In this document: piece after piece, positions 1 through 11,575 of the stretch
How positions within the stretch are numbered: the stretch's first letter is position 1
Layout of the letters: each line of letters opens with the position of its first letter
Assembly (NCBI GenBank): GCA_032622095.1
Contig: CP136064.1
Span: forward strand, 253,396,484-253,460,483
DNA length: 64,000 bases
Direction of reading: 5' to 3'
Source of the DNA: Siphonodentalium dalli
Lineage: Eukaryota; Mollusca; Scaphopoda; Gadilida; Siphonodentaliidae
Notes under the pieces: generated by a model
What the model saw: the letters and a program-made list of their open reading frames with translations, nothing else
What the model was told of the DNA's origin: nothing
Databases searched by the model: none
Made by a program: the position numbers and the translations under genes

Positions 1-274
1 AATAATTTTTGAAGATAACTATTTTGTGTTTTGTTATACATTTGACACCAACAATGTTTTTGACACTTAGTTCAACTTGTGTGCTGTTATCTTTTTCTTC
101 ATTTGAGGACACCTGACCCTTAATTCCAGGAATCTGTATAAAAATTAACCAAATACATGACCGAATTCTGTCAGACATTCAAATGTCAACTAGTATATTC
201 ATTAATGGATGTAAAAGCATACTATCAAAATCAAGATTTATGCATCAAGCACTACCAATATCTGTGAATGCCTT
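1..274. other. AT-rich DNA, no feature seen
   Basis: I see no gene, repeat copy or strong secondary structure here. It is ordinary AT-rich flank leading into the first TTAA element. Confidence 0.5.
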
Positions 275-465
275 TAGCCCTTTATTAGGGAGCCTCACAT
301 ATTATAAGAGAATACACTGGCTTACAAGGTCAACCTAAATATTGTTAGGCCAATGTATTCTCTTATATGTGTGAGGCTCCCTGTGGGAGATTCGTATATT
401 AAAGAGAATGCATTGGCACAGGGTTTTCTCAAAATTTCAGGAAGCTCAAGTCATGGAAGGGTTAA
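275..465 (+). mobile_element. Family A TTAA MITE (piggyBac-like), internally deleted copy A1
   Basis: The right end is typical of family A: the second hairpin, then CTCAAGTCATGGAAGGG and TTAA at 462-465. The left end keeps only TTAGCCCTTTAT and then jumps to AGGGAGCCTCAC, which is the apex of the first hairpin, so the left half of that hairpin is missing. The second hairpin at about 350-415 is intact. There is no coding capacity. Confidence 0.75.
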
Positions 466-660
466 TACTCTGTCTGGTTTATAAATGTGGCCCGTCTGAT
501 GCGTGACATAATGCACTGGATAATGGAGATAAAGATTTCTAATATCTGCATCCATTAGTTGATTCCCCATATTATCTTTAATCGGCTAATTCAGCCCATT
601 AGGACTTTTGCACTCGGGTGGCTGCAACGACATTGCCCAACTACCTGCACTCTTATTCAG

Positions 661-897
661 CAAGCCTTGAAATGAGGGTGTCGGTCATTTGCAGAATGAG
701 GTCCCCAGAGGGTGAATTTAGTGATGCTACCCCACATAGCGGGCTAGAAGAAAAAAAAATAGAATTTATGCGAAGAAGTTTTCTATAGAAATTTTATTTT
801 AAACTTTCCAGAGAAGATGAAGCCTAAGCACTATGAGCATAGCGGGCTAGCATCACCAAATTCATCCTCTGGGGACCTCATTCTGCTTACACATCAG
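661..897. mobile_element. Family F foldback MITE (hAT-like), mosaic and right-truncated
   Basis: It begins CAAGCCTTGAAAT and continues through the family's TTTGCAGAATGAGGTCC motif, so the left end is subtype F1. At 750-830 it carries a spacer (AGAATTTATGCGAAG, AACTTTCCAGAGAAGATG) otherwise found in the longer F2 subtype. The right side returns to the F hairpin and stops after CTCATTCTGCTTACACATCAG, without the mirror-image terminus. It is therefore a recombinant or internally rearranged copy that lost its right end. Confidence 0.75.
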
Positions 898-1263
898 AAC
901 TAAATTTATTTTGATATTTTAAAGGAATCGGCAATATTAATCGGGAATTCAAGTTGAATATTTGTCGCTAAAACACGCATTGCTAACTTTAGTTTACGAT
1001 TTTCCGACATTTGCTGATGCATGTACGAATTTTGAATTGAGTCTGCTTCGATTGACAACTCATGTTTGATTTCAACCTGGAAGTTTTTTTTACTATAGAT
1101 AACATCAGGAAGTTGTTCGGGCACTGCTCCGAGTTACCCAATGGAATGTACCCAGATATTTTATCACCGGAAAAAGGATTTCGCACTCCATAGCAAATAA
1201 TGTGGATAAACAAAAAGCTTTTTGTGAAGTTTCTTAAAAAAATTATGGTAGATTGAATTACAA
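898..1263. other. No feature seen
   Basis: AT-rich sequence between F and H elements. Two short open frames on the minus strand show no family resemblance and I do not call them. Confidence 0.5.
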
Positions 1264-1410
1264 TGGAGATAAGCACACCCTTTTTTGTTGGATATTCAGG
1301 ATTTGAGCATGAAAACAGTTTGTGAACTCCCCGGCCAAGCCGACTCTTTCACAAACTCTTTGCATGCTCAAAATACCTGAATATCCAACTCACAGAGTAT
1401 GTTTATCTCC
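1264..1410. mobile_element. Family H foldback element H1
   Basis: Left arm GGAGATAAGCACACCC then GTTGGATATTCAGG and GAGCATGAAAACAGTTTG; right arm the reverse complement, ending CAGAGTATGTTTATCTCC. The two arms fold over a short GC-rich loop near 1340. A second copy lies at 47834-47995. The superfamily cannot be told; no clear target duplication was seen. Confidence 0.65.
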
Positions 1411-1606
1411 TAAATAGTCGACTGAGTGCTGTTATAAGAACGTGCTGCTCGAAGAGATTACTCAATATGTTATTTAAGTAAGTATGTTTGTGTTATAGTA
1501 CTCATTGCAATGGGGTTCCTTCCCTTCTAAATATTAAATTTATTAAAATTTACAGTTTGAGAACATCAATATCAAACTGCATTTTGATTCAATGCTGATC
1601 ACAGAC

Positions 1607-1700
1607 ATATACTGTCTGACATTTGCAGAATTGGGTCCCCAGAGGGGGAATTTAGTGATCCTAACCCGCCTCTGGGAACCTCAATATGCGCAGGCCTCAA
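1607..1700. mobile_element. Family F fragment
   Basis: Contains CTGACATTTGCAGAATTGGG, then CCCCAGAGGGGGAATTTAGTG and CTCTGGGAACCTCAATATG, so both halves of one short F hairpin are present, but neither terminal CAAG end is. It is a decayed solo hairpin. Confidence 0.6.
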
Positions 1701-1834
1701 ATGCTACGAATATGAGTGTAATCCGCATTTTTTTTACGGGAGTTATGATCATTGTTGACTTAGAATTTACCTATTACTTTTGTTTCGCGATGATAACTTT
1801 AATAATTATAATTATCCCATTATTAATATGTAAT

Positions 1835-2175
1835 CAGTCTGTCTGTCCTTCTGTCCGTCTTTCCATCTGTCATAACATTTTTGGTTTCTGACCAATAACT
1901 CCAGTTTGGATTATTTGATCTGAACCAAAGTTGGTATGTGAATTTCCCAGCTGACGATACAGCTAGGCCAAGTTCAAATATAGGTTCCGTCCAATTATTT
2001 TTACATGAGTTACGGCCCATTTTCGACTTAGAATTTGACCGATTTCATAACACTTCGGTTTCCGACCGATAACTCCAGTTTTGATTATTTGAACTGAACC
2101 AAAGGCCAAGTTCGAATATAGGTTGTGTCTAATTATTTTCACATGAGTTACGACTTTCAACTTAGAATTTGGCAT
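1835..2175. repeat. G-type Pyr-rich degenerate repeat (TCTGTCCGTC class)
   Basis: Starts with a CTGTCTGTCCTTCTGTCCG stretch and contains two degenerate copies of a unit with 'ccgataactccagttttgattatttgaactgaacc'-like text (copies near 1885-2030 and 2055-2175). Short open frames here come from the lack of stop codons and are not genes. Confidence 0.55.
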
Positions 2176-2524
2176 TGAAATTAGGTGTATATCAGATATT
2201 CTTCAAATGTAAGCTCAAAGTATTATTTTATCTTGCAGTAGTACAATTCAAAATGGCCAAGTGGCATATTTTGCCACACCCTAGCGATGCTCTTGTTTTA
2301 AAATTGGTATATGAATGGCTCACAAGAAAATACAGGTTAAGTTTGACAGGTCAACGATTGTTCCCAGAAGCAAATTTTTCATTTCTAAAAAATCCACTGG
2401 TAAAATAAGCCGCCTTATTCTGTGGACATGTGGCCTATAGCGACAGTATATTCATTCATATGCAGGCGAGCAACTGCTGATATACCTGTTCAATGAAAAT
2501 AGGGTTTTGTGGTGATCTGATCGT

Positions 2525-3060
2525 TATAATTATACCACCCGCAACAAGTTGTGGGAGGGGGGGTATACCGGAATAGGCTTGTCTGTCCGTCTTTCGTGCC
2601 GTCCGTCTGTGGACACAAATTTGTCCGGAGTTTTTCTCAGTAGTTTTATGATCATTTTCCGTGAAACTTGGCACATACATCAACCACCATGGGAACCTGT
2701 GCACCTGCGATTATGACGTCTGTCAGACTTTTTTTGGTGGAGTTATCCCCCCTCTTTCGACTTTAATTTTTTTTTCGCAACATGTATAATTTTGTCCGAG
2801 CTTTTATTCCTACATTTTTAGGTAAATGTTTTTTAATCTTGGCACTGATATTTAGTACCATGGGAATCTGGGCACCTATGATTATGACGTTTGTCCGACT
2901 TTTTTTTGTGGAGTTATTCCCCTTTTTCGACTTAGAACATTTTCGCAACATGCATAATTTTGTCCGAGCTTTTATTTTTGGTGGAGTTAGCCCCCTTTTT
3001 CAACTTACAAAATCTTCTCAAAATGCATAATTTTGTCCGAGCTTTTATTCCTACATTTTT
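2525..3060. repeat. G-type repeat, about 2.5 units of roughly 150 bases
   Basis: Opens with a C/G homopolymer-flanked TATACCACCCGCAACAAG and TCTGTCCGTC. The unit includes AATTTTGTCCGAGCTTTT, TTCCTACATTTTTAGGTAAA, ACCATGGGAA, ATTATGACGTCTGTC and GTGGAGTTATCCCCC, and it recurs at about 2690, 2840 and 2970. Runs of T and C lengthen spurious reading frames. Confidence 0.65.
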
Positions 3061-3239
3061 CAGTCAATAGGTTTTAGGATTAAGGGTTAAGAGGTTCAAG
3101 ATTAGTGTTAGGGCTTTAAGGGGATTTAGGGTTACCTGTTCACATAATTTCAGTGCCCAATATACAGTAATGGCTTCTACATTCAAATAACATGTTGAAT
3201 ACGGGGGGTATACCTCAGTCCCATCTGGGACATACAGGC

Positions 3240-3821
3240 CCATCTCTAGTTATACCCCCCGCAACGAGGTTGTGGGGGGGGGGGGTATACTGGAATCAGC
3301 TCGTTCGTCCGTCCATCGTCCGTCCGTGGACACAAATTTGCCTGGAGTTTTTCTCAGTTGTTTTTTTTTATCATTTTCCGTTAAACTTGGCACAGACATC
3401 AACCACCATGGGAACCTGTGCACCTGCGATTATGACATCAGTCGCACTTTTTTTGGTGGATTTATCCCCCTTTTTTTGCAACATCTATAATATTGTCCGA
3501 GCTTTTATTCCTACATTTTTAGGTAAATCTTTTTTAAACTTTGCACAGATATTTAGTACCATGGGAACCTGTGCACCTGCAATTATGACGTCTGTCTGAC
3601 ATTTTTTGGTGGAGTTATCCCCCTTTTTCGACTTAGAAATGTTTTTGCAATATGCATAATTTTGTCGGAGCTTTTATTCCGACATTTTGCAGTCAATAGG
3701 TTTAAGATTAGAGTTAGGGTTGTTCACCTGCAATGGGAACTCTTATTTTATTATTTTAACTAACTGCTTACTGACATGTGAAACATCTTAGTATTTTAAA
3801 GACACGGGGGGGGGGGGGGGG
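3240..3821. repeat. G-type repeat, second block, ending in poly-G
   Basis: Same unit order as the block at 2525, with two copies of the ACCATGGGAACCTGTGCACC motif (3407 and 3559) and of AATTTTGTCCGAGC-like text. It ends near a 16-base G run at 3806-3821, mirroring the G run at 3272-3286. Homopolymer lengths may be unreliable in the assembly. Confidence 0.65.
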
Positions 3822-4261
3822 TATTCTTAGTCCAATTGGGACAGTCACACCTCTAGTTTACTGAAAATGTGAAATCTGCCAGGAACTCGACGTTTATGGG
3901 ATCAGTCCTTCGATTTAAAAAAAATAGGTGCACATGTCATTAATCATGCGCCTGATTTTGGGAGATAGAAAATAAACTGTATATAAATGTCCAAAGCGCA
4001 CAGATTTTGTGCCGTACTTTTCAAACTAAGGTGCACTATTGTGCACTGCACTATTGTGCACCTCAAAATTGAAGGACTGGATCATAACAGCTACAAAATG
4101 GCAGTCAATGTAGTTATAGGTTTATGACCATATTGACTCAAGGGAGTGGCTATCGCAGCAACACAGTAAAAGCGGAAGCAGTGTTAGGTGTATGTAAATA
4201 TATCTCAATGACTACTCAGTATACTGAAGTGACCTGAGCAGTCACACAATGTGCACTATTA
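3822..4261. other. No gene; short GTGCACTATT repeats
   Basis: The only internal structure I see is the word GTGCACTATT, repeated near 4030-4065 and again near 4250. No reading frame of note. Confidence 0.4.
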
Positions 4262-4724
4262 TAAGCCTGAGTTTAGGGTGCCTGTCATCTTCAGAATGAG
4301 GTCCACAGAGTGTGAATTTTGTGATGCTATCCCACACAGTGCCTAGCATCACCAAATTCACCCTCTAGGGGCCTCATTCTGCATGGCCTCATCTGCTATG
4401 GGAGACAGACTCAGATTGAAGCTCCCAAATTGTGAATATTGTGATGATCGAACGCCCATTGGGAACCTCGATTATGCAATGTGTAGTCAGCCAGTTTGTG
4501 AATATAGATAAACTAAACTAAAAAAGAAAGAATCTGGCTATGTGAAGAAGTTTCTATAGAAATTTGTTAATAAAGAAACTTTCCAGAGAAGATGAGGCCT
4601 AAGCAGAATGAGGTTCCCAGCGAGTGAATTTAGTGATGCTAGCCCGCTTTGTGGGATATAGTAACTAATTTCACCCTCTGGGGACCTCAATCTGCAAATG
4701 ACAGGCACACTAAACTCAGACTTG
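4262..4724. mobile_element. Family F2 MITE (hAT-like)
   Basis: Left end AAGCCTGAGTTTAGGGTGCC and right end GGCACACTAAACTCAGACTTG mirror each other. Between them lie two hairpins and the F2 spacer, with AGAAGTTTCTATAGAAATTT and AACTTTCCAGAGAAGATGAG. AATGTGCAC occurs on both sides but is offset by six bases on the left, so I do not claim it as a target duplication. Confidence 0.8.
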
Positions 4725-4763
4725 AATGTGCACAGTTCATTAAATCCTACTAACAGTGGCAGT

Positions 4764-4856
4764 TATCCCATTCTATACTCAATACTCATTGACGAGTAGT
4801 TCCCATAGGAAAATTTAGATACTAAGTTCAACAAACGACCATAGTTTATTTGTTGT
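4764..4856 (-). mobile_element. Family D TTAA MITE fragment
   Basis: Contains CTATACTCAATACTCATTG, ACGAGTAGTTCCCATAGG and the hairpin word AAGTTCAACAAACGACCATAG, ending TTTATTTGTTG. Only the right end and one hairpin half of D are represented. Confidence 0.6.
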
Positions 4857-4874
4857 CCCCCGAAACAAAAATTT

Positions 4875-5075
4875 GGGGGGGGGGGGGTGGGGGGTCCATA
4901 TAAATCAGCGGTGTCCATCCCAGATGGTTTCCAGATGATAACTTTAGTTTTAGTTATCAAATTGTTTTCAAATTTCATATGTGGTTTATTTGGTCCGCCC
5001 ATTGTTAATGGAATTATGGTCCTTGTCGACTGCTGAACAAAATTTTTAAATCGGGACATAATTTGCAATCATCAT
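4875..5075. repeat. Poly-G tract and G-type degenerate repeat
   Basis: A G-rich run at 4875-4894 is followed by text of the 'GGTTTCCAGATGATAAC...' class, also seen at 26330-26560. No gene. Confidence 0.4.
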
Positions 5076-6975
5076 AAAAAAAATGGGTTATTCCTTTCCC
5101 CGGACCACCCACCTTTGCCCTATGTTCAACACTATGCCATTTTTTGTATACACAGTCTGGGTTTCATGTTTACATGGTCAGTGTTTCTTGTAGACACGGT
5201 CTGGGTTTCTTTGGTGTCATTCTCCCAAAATGTTCAACTGATATCCACAAAATTTGAAATGTTGGAAACGCTATATGTAGCAGGTCTCCCTCCAGCAAAT
5301 TTAGGGAGACTTCAGGGAGAAGTGGGGATACTACCAAAAATTTACAATTTTCAAATATCGCTTTATTTTATAACATCTGACAATAAAAAATTTAAAAAGA
5401 TAAAATAAAACTAAACAAAATTGTCTTTATCTGAAATTAGCTTAATTAATTGTTATTATACATTTAAAATTTTTGGAAATGTTTTGTGTAGCTATCATTT
5501 AAGCAAGACAATTATCAAGTTACAGTAGTAGTTAATTTTTTAACTAAATGAAAGTAGTATATTATTTCCTAGACTGCAGCTTGGAAGATACGTTTGTACA
5601 GTCTGAATTATGATGCATGTAACTTTGTAAGTTTAATTTGGTCACGGCTGTAATGTGGGTGTCCGCTAAAATAAACAATAAGGACTAACTAACAAAGGAG
5701 TTGCAAAAGCTTTTATTAATTAATGGCCTCCCTTAATTAATGCCAACATCACTGGTATAATCCGATTAAAGCAATAAACTTGACATTATTTTATTTACGG
5801 AAGCGGTCTCTTCAAAAAGTCCGACGTGGTCTCTTCAAAAAGTCCGACGCGTTACCGAAACGAACTTCCGAAGCGCCTGGTACATACTCTGATAATGTCG
5901 TAATTGTTTTATATCTGAAAAGCGGGACGGTGGTCTTTTAAGATAATTAAAACATATTTATTTGTGACACTCAACGTTGGTCAGTAACAACACAGATGCG
6001 ATCATCTCATCGTGTTTTCAGCGTGTCAAAACATTCGTGATTAACATTCATTACCGCAAAGGGATCGAACAAAGGCGACTGAATAACACAAAACAATAGG
6101 TCATATTTTATTTTTTTATTTTAAACACTTGGGTCTTTGTCTCTGCATCGTCGGTTTCTTTTTGGGATGGCCGCCACAATTCATCTATATACGGACATGT
6201 CCGGGAAAAAAACTAGAAAAAAAATTAAGAAAAAAAAAATTCCCCCTAAAATTGAAGGCGACTTCGATTTCGCCTTAGAGCGACGACAGGGCGAAGTCAG
6301 CGAAAGTAAGGAGACAATCTCGCCCGAGTCGCCTTGTGAGCTGAGGCCTGATATGTAGCTTTAACAGACAATGAATAAAATAATTCCTATTTCAGATATA
6401 TGACAAATGACCTTTGGTAATATGACAACTGGTCAGCGAGCTTTATGCCAATCATTTGTGTTAATTGTGGAGAGTAATTAGCATTGCCATATTCATATGA
6501 GAAGGTCAGTCTTCCCATTCAGAGGCTTCTCTCCGATTCATATTTCACTTTATTGTAAGACTATCTTTCTTCCAATGTCTGTGATACGTTCAGCCAGCAG
6601 GCTTAAGGTTATCAGGACACTTAGAGGTCATATCAGGGTCTAAACTCCCTCCATACTATAGTTTTAAACAGACATCACACTCATGTAATCACTTAAATGC
6701 AGTTTGATGTCACATCAAGTTCTACCTGGAAGATTTCTGAACAATTTGTCGATATAGCACTAAAATATGTGTTTTGTTATTTTTATTTTATATTTTTCAA
6801 TAAATTTTGATATTGTTTTGTTTTGTGTCGGTTCAATTTTTTAGTCAGCGGTCGAACAAAATTGCAACTTGGAAAAATTGGAAGAAAATTGATTGGTCTA
6901 TAACATTTATAGTTCTACATAATTTGATGATTAAAATGAGAAAGCAGCGCGTGTAGTTTTGTAATAGTTTCATAT
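5076..6975. other. Long stretch without a recognised gene
   Basis: Mostly unique AT-rich DNA. A 23-base unit GGTCTCTTCAAAAAGTCCG(ACGY) is present twice in tandem at 5805-5850. At 6137-6358 there is a 73-codon frame rich in Lys, then Glu/Ser, starting MSLHRRFLFG; its 3' half is CpG-richer than its surroundings, but it matches no family I know and has no visible splice or promoter context. I leave it uncalled. Confidence 0.4.
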
Positions 6976-7452
6976 GAGGATTAACTGTCATGTGGACTGT
7001 TTTTATGGAAATATAACTGCGAGGTGAGTGGTCATAACTTGTGTAAAACTACATACAAGTTATGACTACTCACCTCGCGGTTACATCTCCATAAAAACAG
7101 TCCACATGACAGTTAATCCTTATATTTTTATACATTTAGCGAAAAAGCCACTTTTGTAAATGTATTTAAATCGAAAAGTGTATCGTGACAAAACCAGCCC
7201 AAAATATCCCATAGCACCCTTGGCAAAAGTTAACAGGAACAATTTCTCTTTATATTGAAACCCGATGATTTATTAAGTCAATCCTGCGCGAGTCCAAATG
7301 TGCCCATAAACATTACGCGTTCGTCTTTCCCAAACCTATGACGCGTCGATGTAATTATGAGGCTGCAGTTATGAGCTGTTGCGCGTTCACCGAGAAATAA
7401 TTGCAACTAGCCACGTGGGCGCCGACCAAACCGAATGCTGGATTTAGTGATA
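6976..7452 (+). mobile_element. Family I element I1, hairpin plus 330-base body
   Basis: Starts AGGATTAACTGTCATGTGG, forms a hairpin of about 150 bases (6976-7125) centred near 7050, then continues into a body containing CGCGCGAGTCCAAATG-like text, GCCACGTGGGCGCCGACC and a final ATGCTGGATTTAGTGATAA. A second copy in reverse orientation is at 62532-63020, which shows that both hairpin and body move as one unit. The class is unknown: no coding sequence, and no obvious terminal inverted repeats over the whole length. Confidence 0.75.
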
Positions 7453-9430
7453 ATCACACTTAGTATGTAAATATTTTAAAATAACGCAATATACCTTTTC
7501 ACGTTTCTGAATCCAGAATTTTTATGAACACACATGGCGCCCTTTTTATATAGGGCCATACACTGTATTCGAAGTTGTATTTTTCATGACTTCAATGCAT
7601 CTTTCTGGGACATATAAATGCTCGTAGAATGGTAGTTCATGTATTTAACGACCAATTTCGATAACAGGAAAAATTCAAAATTGATTATTATTCTGTGTAT
7701 TTTAGAGAACAAAAATTTCCACTCTTTGCAGCTCTTTGCGAGAACTAAAAAAAGATGAAAGCACCCAGGTAAAGGTTTAATAAGAGGCAATGAAAAGTTT
7801 TATTCCAAGAAGTCATATCATTGACTTTACCGAGCAATTAAAAATGGCTTCAAAACTATTCAGAAAGTTTCTGTCATACTAACCGGACATTATACAAATA
7901 ATAACATTTTATTAAAGTTTATTTCTTCGACTCATATTTATTAATTTTATACCCACTCTCAATATAGAAAGTATCGGGAATTCTGATGCCATCCTTAGCA
8001 TGTTCCAAGGAATAAAATGCAGAAACATTTTAATTCATGTCATTGTTTCTCGGAGGGCAGACAAAATTAGACACAAAGCACACATGGTAATTATTTAATA
8101 GCATGCTAACCCTGTAAACATTTATTTTTTGTGTAATATATATATATATATATTTTTTAATAATTTTTAATCAGATCTCAATTTTCAACATCTCAAGTAC
8201 ATGAACAAATAAATTATATAATCAGTGATGTGTCAATTTGTTTATATAGTCCAGGGTGAGTTATATCTCTCTTTGTTAAATAGTGTTGGTAGGGGTAGAA
8301 TCTAAAAATGTTATTTTATGCCTGGGTTTGTCTCATTTGGGGGATGCCTGGGACCATAGTAATTTGGCAAAAGTAGTCAGGACCACTCTGAGTGACCTCC
8401 AAACCATCCATAACCCATCCTAGCCCACGCACCACCGGTTCGCAGAAATCTTTGAAACCGATTGCGTGATATCCCAGGAGGGAGGTCAGAAGGCACATTG
8501 AGTGGCTCCCAGACAACTTTCCGTGCACCTACGCTGTGATATATGATGTAGAATTCAGTTACTATATTTGCTCTATCAATTACAATTTAGGGTGCAACTT
8601 TTGAGCTATAGGCGCCTTTTTAAAATCTACAAAATTAGAGTGTTTGTTTAAGAAGATTTTTTTCTATCATATTCCATCACGAAAACAAATTTCTTTATTT
8701 GATTCTGGATTGGCAGTGAAATAAGTTTCTATGGCTTTGTACTTCCGGATTCGATCCATGAATCCTTGGAGTGAGGGATTAATAGGCTTCATTTTACATG
8801 AATATATATACCTCTTATATAAAAGTAGAGTTATTATATATGCTGTTGTGATGATAAATGACATGAATTTTGTTTTGTTTAATTCAGATTACTGACGTTT
8901 TGCATTGTCATCACTCAGATCTTGTTTCCGGAACAGACTGGAAAAGGACATCATAAAATCCTACGTATCAAATAAGGTGAATAAACAGAATATTATTGAT
9001 TGATTCATATGACAGTTTTTGTTTCATTTGGAACAGATATCTCTCTGCTGATGACTTGAAAGATACATTTAAAAGAGAAGCCTGACATTCTGCTCTTTGA
9101 TGCATATCCTATGGATTCCTTAGAATTAGTCCCCAGAGGTTGTGCTGGTGTCACCCTAACACACTGGTCTTATAGTGCAGACTATGATATGCATGCATGT
9201 CTAAATTATACTTATTACATATTTCCTACCATATAAAAGAAAGGACAAAAATGTAGGTATGCGGAAGGAATATATCTTATATATTATACCAAGTTTTAAG
9301 TGTATATTAATATACCCCATGTAACAGTTATGCAAGGGTATATTGAAACCAGCTGGTCTGTCCTTTAGGCAATTTTGTCCATTAAGATCACAGACCACTA
9401 TTCTATTAAATGACAACATTAGATGTATAA
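7453..9430. other. AT-rich stretch, no gene seen
   Basis: Contains an (AT)n run at about 8136-8153. Minus-strand frames of 65-72 codons show no motif. Nothing else recognised. Confidence 0.45.
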
Positions 9431-9875
9431 TTTAATTTTAATCTAAGATAATATTGAAATAAATTCTCAACTATAGGCATAATGCTAATTGGAAAATTGA
9501 GTCATATTAAATTAGAACATTAATATATAATAGTTTTAATGTTCAACTAAGATGATGTTGACCAACATGGAAAACACTCAACTATAGACATAGACATAAA
9601 TATATAAATACTTCGTCGATATATGCTGTCAAATATTTGGCTGTGAGATACTGATAATCTGAGGGTTGAAATATTAGCATCCTTAAATGACAATATTATA
9701 TAATAGTTTTATGTTTCAACTAAGATGATGATAACCCCAACATGCACTCAACTATAGATATTATGACAAACAATTCACAAAGGGTAACGCTCAACTATAG
9801 ATATTATGACAAACAATTCACAAAGGGTAACGCTCAACTATAGATATTGTGACAAATAATTCACATAGATTTTTC
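9431..9875. repeat. Tandem repeat block, 43-base units at its 3' end
   Basis: Two older copies of a unit with TTCAACTAAGATGATG and CACTCAACTATAGA lie near 9540 and 9715. From 9747 a 43-base unit (CTCAACTATAGATATTATG...AAAGGGTAACG) occurs as 9747-9789, 9790-9832 and a partial, diverged third copy to about 9870. The first two 43-mers appear identical, so that expansion is recent. Confidence 0.8.
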
Positions 9876-10084
9876 TACCCTTTTTGATAAATGGTCCTTG
9901 GCGAGTTGGGAAAATATGCTGCATAGAGAATCAAATTGACAATTTTTATGGGTGACAGAAAATATAGGAACAAGCATATAATCACTGAAAATCACACATT
10001 TTAAAGCATTTCTTTATATTTCCTATTTCATAAAAATGAAGCAAAATGTCTCGAAAATATCTTGACAACATTAAGGAGAAATTC

Positions 10085-11017
10085 TGTATTTTGTTTACAG
10101 ACCAGAGCTGTTAAGTTTCACGGATTGTCCGTGAGACTCCCGGATTGCCACGGCAATTTCGCAAATGCGGTTAACCCCCAATTTCTCCCGGATTCAAAAT
10201 TCCAAAGAACAATGTTTTTTTATTTTAAAAATTTGTGCATTTGTGGGAGATTCCCAAAATGACGAGGATTTCCTTATTTCCGGTACCGTATTAAAGTACC
10301 CACACATTGACATTCACAGCGGTAACTTTGATCTTCCCTCTGATTGAAGACTGATTTTAATCTATGTTCACACTCTGGTGAAGCCACACGTATAAAGGGT
10401 GTTTTAGTATACAATACGTATAATCACAAGTGTGCAGCTTTATTGTAAGACCCCATCGATCCACATTTCTTAGTAACGGATTAGTGGTATGCATTACGAA
10501 AGGAATGTGTCCATTTCGTTTGCAGGTAAAACTGTAAGACGGTCATTTTGTACGCATACATGTCCGATTTTAACCTGTGTAACTCGGGTTCGTTTTGACT
10601 TATTTTAAACAAAGTTTCGGCTTCTTAAAATTTTTAATAAATGGTGGAATGTGTGCATTTCTTTTGGGGGTTAAACCGTAAGACGAGTCCAGTTTGTAGT
10701 TTATTCCGATTTTGTACTTTCGGTTTCTCGCGTATCCGGTGGAATTCTGAGAATTTTTACTTAGTTTATACGAAGTGTCTGCTTCTTTCTCTTCAATAAA
10801 TGATGGTATATATCTCCCACTCACAGCAGCTCTATTACAATTACCAACAGGATTCATTACCGTTTTATTTAGGTCTATATATCTATAAAATAAACACAAA
10901 TAGAAACTCATAAAAACTATGTAATCTTCATCATAAATTTTTTTTTTGGAACATGAACATATTTGGCATACCTCCTGCAAAAATCTCCCGGATTGACATT
11001 TTCAAAACTTAACAGGT
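10085..11017. mobile_element. Possible 0.9-kb element with inverted ends
   Basis: The left edge reads GAGCTGTTAAGTTTCACGG...GACTCCCGGATTGCC; the right edge, read on the other strand, is GACCTGTTAAGTTTTGAAAA then CAATCCGGGAGATTTTT. The interior has two diverged copies of a roughly 146-base unit starting GGAATGTGTSCATTTC at 10501 and 10647. No target duplication was found, so a transposon is only an inference. Confidence 0.35.
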
Positions 11018-11142
11018 CTGTTACCAGCCAAGAAGGCGACGTGGGTGACCTGTTCTCCCTAAAATGTGCCATTTATCCCTATTTGTTGTCTCGGGGTGAA
11101 GTGACTTCTCATATATCAGTATGCATATTTCCAACAGCATAT
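11018..11142 (+). repeat. Family L repeat, 5' part (L1)
   Basis: Contains CCAGCCAAGAAGGCGACGTG, TTCTCCCTAAAATGTGCC and CAGTATGCATATTTCCAAC. It matches L copies at 20691-21004 and 44911-45209 and is interrupted by family B element B1, which sits in the L word CAGCATATTTAA. Confidence 0.65.
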
Positions 11143-11575
11143 TTAACCCTTTGAGTGCCAAGTCCAATTTTTGTATCTACCCATATACCCTGTGCCAATG
11201 CATTCTCTTATATATGCGAGTCGACCATAGGTCGTCTTGCATATATAAGAGAATGCATTGGCCTAACAATTTTTCATCATTTGTTATTATTTTTTACAAT
11301 TTTAATAATTGTTTCTTATATTCTTTAACAGACTTATTTTGTAGGTTTAGTGCCAGGAAATCTTACGTTTTTCATGGGCATCAAAATTATTACTATGAAT
11401 ACTTGGTGATAGTTTTGAGTTATAACATGCCTCTAAGGTTTTATGCTTAAGCATACCCAAAAAAAATTCAACCCAAAAAAATCTAAACAAAAAAACAAAT
11501 TTATTTTTTTAGGGCCAATTTTACAGACCGTAAATTAGGGCCGATGAGATCGGCCCCTGGCACTGAAAGGGTTAA
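11143..11575 (+). mobile_element. Family B TTAA MITE, full length (B1)
   Basis: TTAA at 11143-11146 and 11572-11575 flanks ends CCCTTTGAGTGCCA and, on the other strand, CCCTTTCAGTGCCAGGGG. One copy of the shared hairpin (arms AATGCATTCTCTTATATA) lies near the left end at about 11195-11265. The remaining ~300 bases contain GGGCCGATGAGATCGGCCCC, itself a small palindrome, and no reading frame of note. At 433 bases it is the only apparently complete B copy here. Confidence 0.85.

Noticed and set aside
3060-3140. GGGTTA-like words suggesting interstitial telomere repeats
   Set aside because: The words are irregular (AAGGGTTAAG, TTAGGGCTTT, TTTAGGGTT) and not tandem.
2782-3599. Hydrophobic frames of 72-135 codons
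   Set aside because: Translations of the degenerate G-type repeat; several frames are open at once.
3806-3821. Poly-G and poly-C runs (also 4875-4894, 25735-25750) as possible G-quadruplex signals
   Set aside because: Plain homopolymers attached to G-type repeats; length uncertain in assemblies.
6137-6358. 73-codon Lys/Glu/Ser-rich frame
   Set aside because: No family match, no promoter or splice context; low-complexity Lys run from an A-rich tract.
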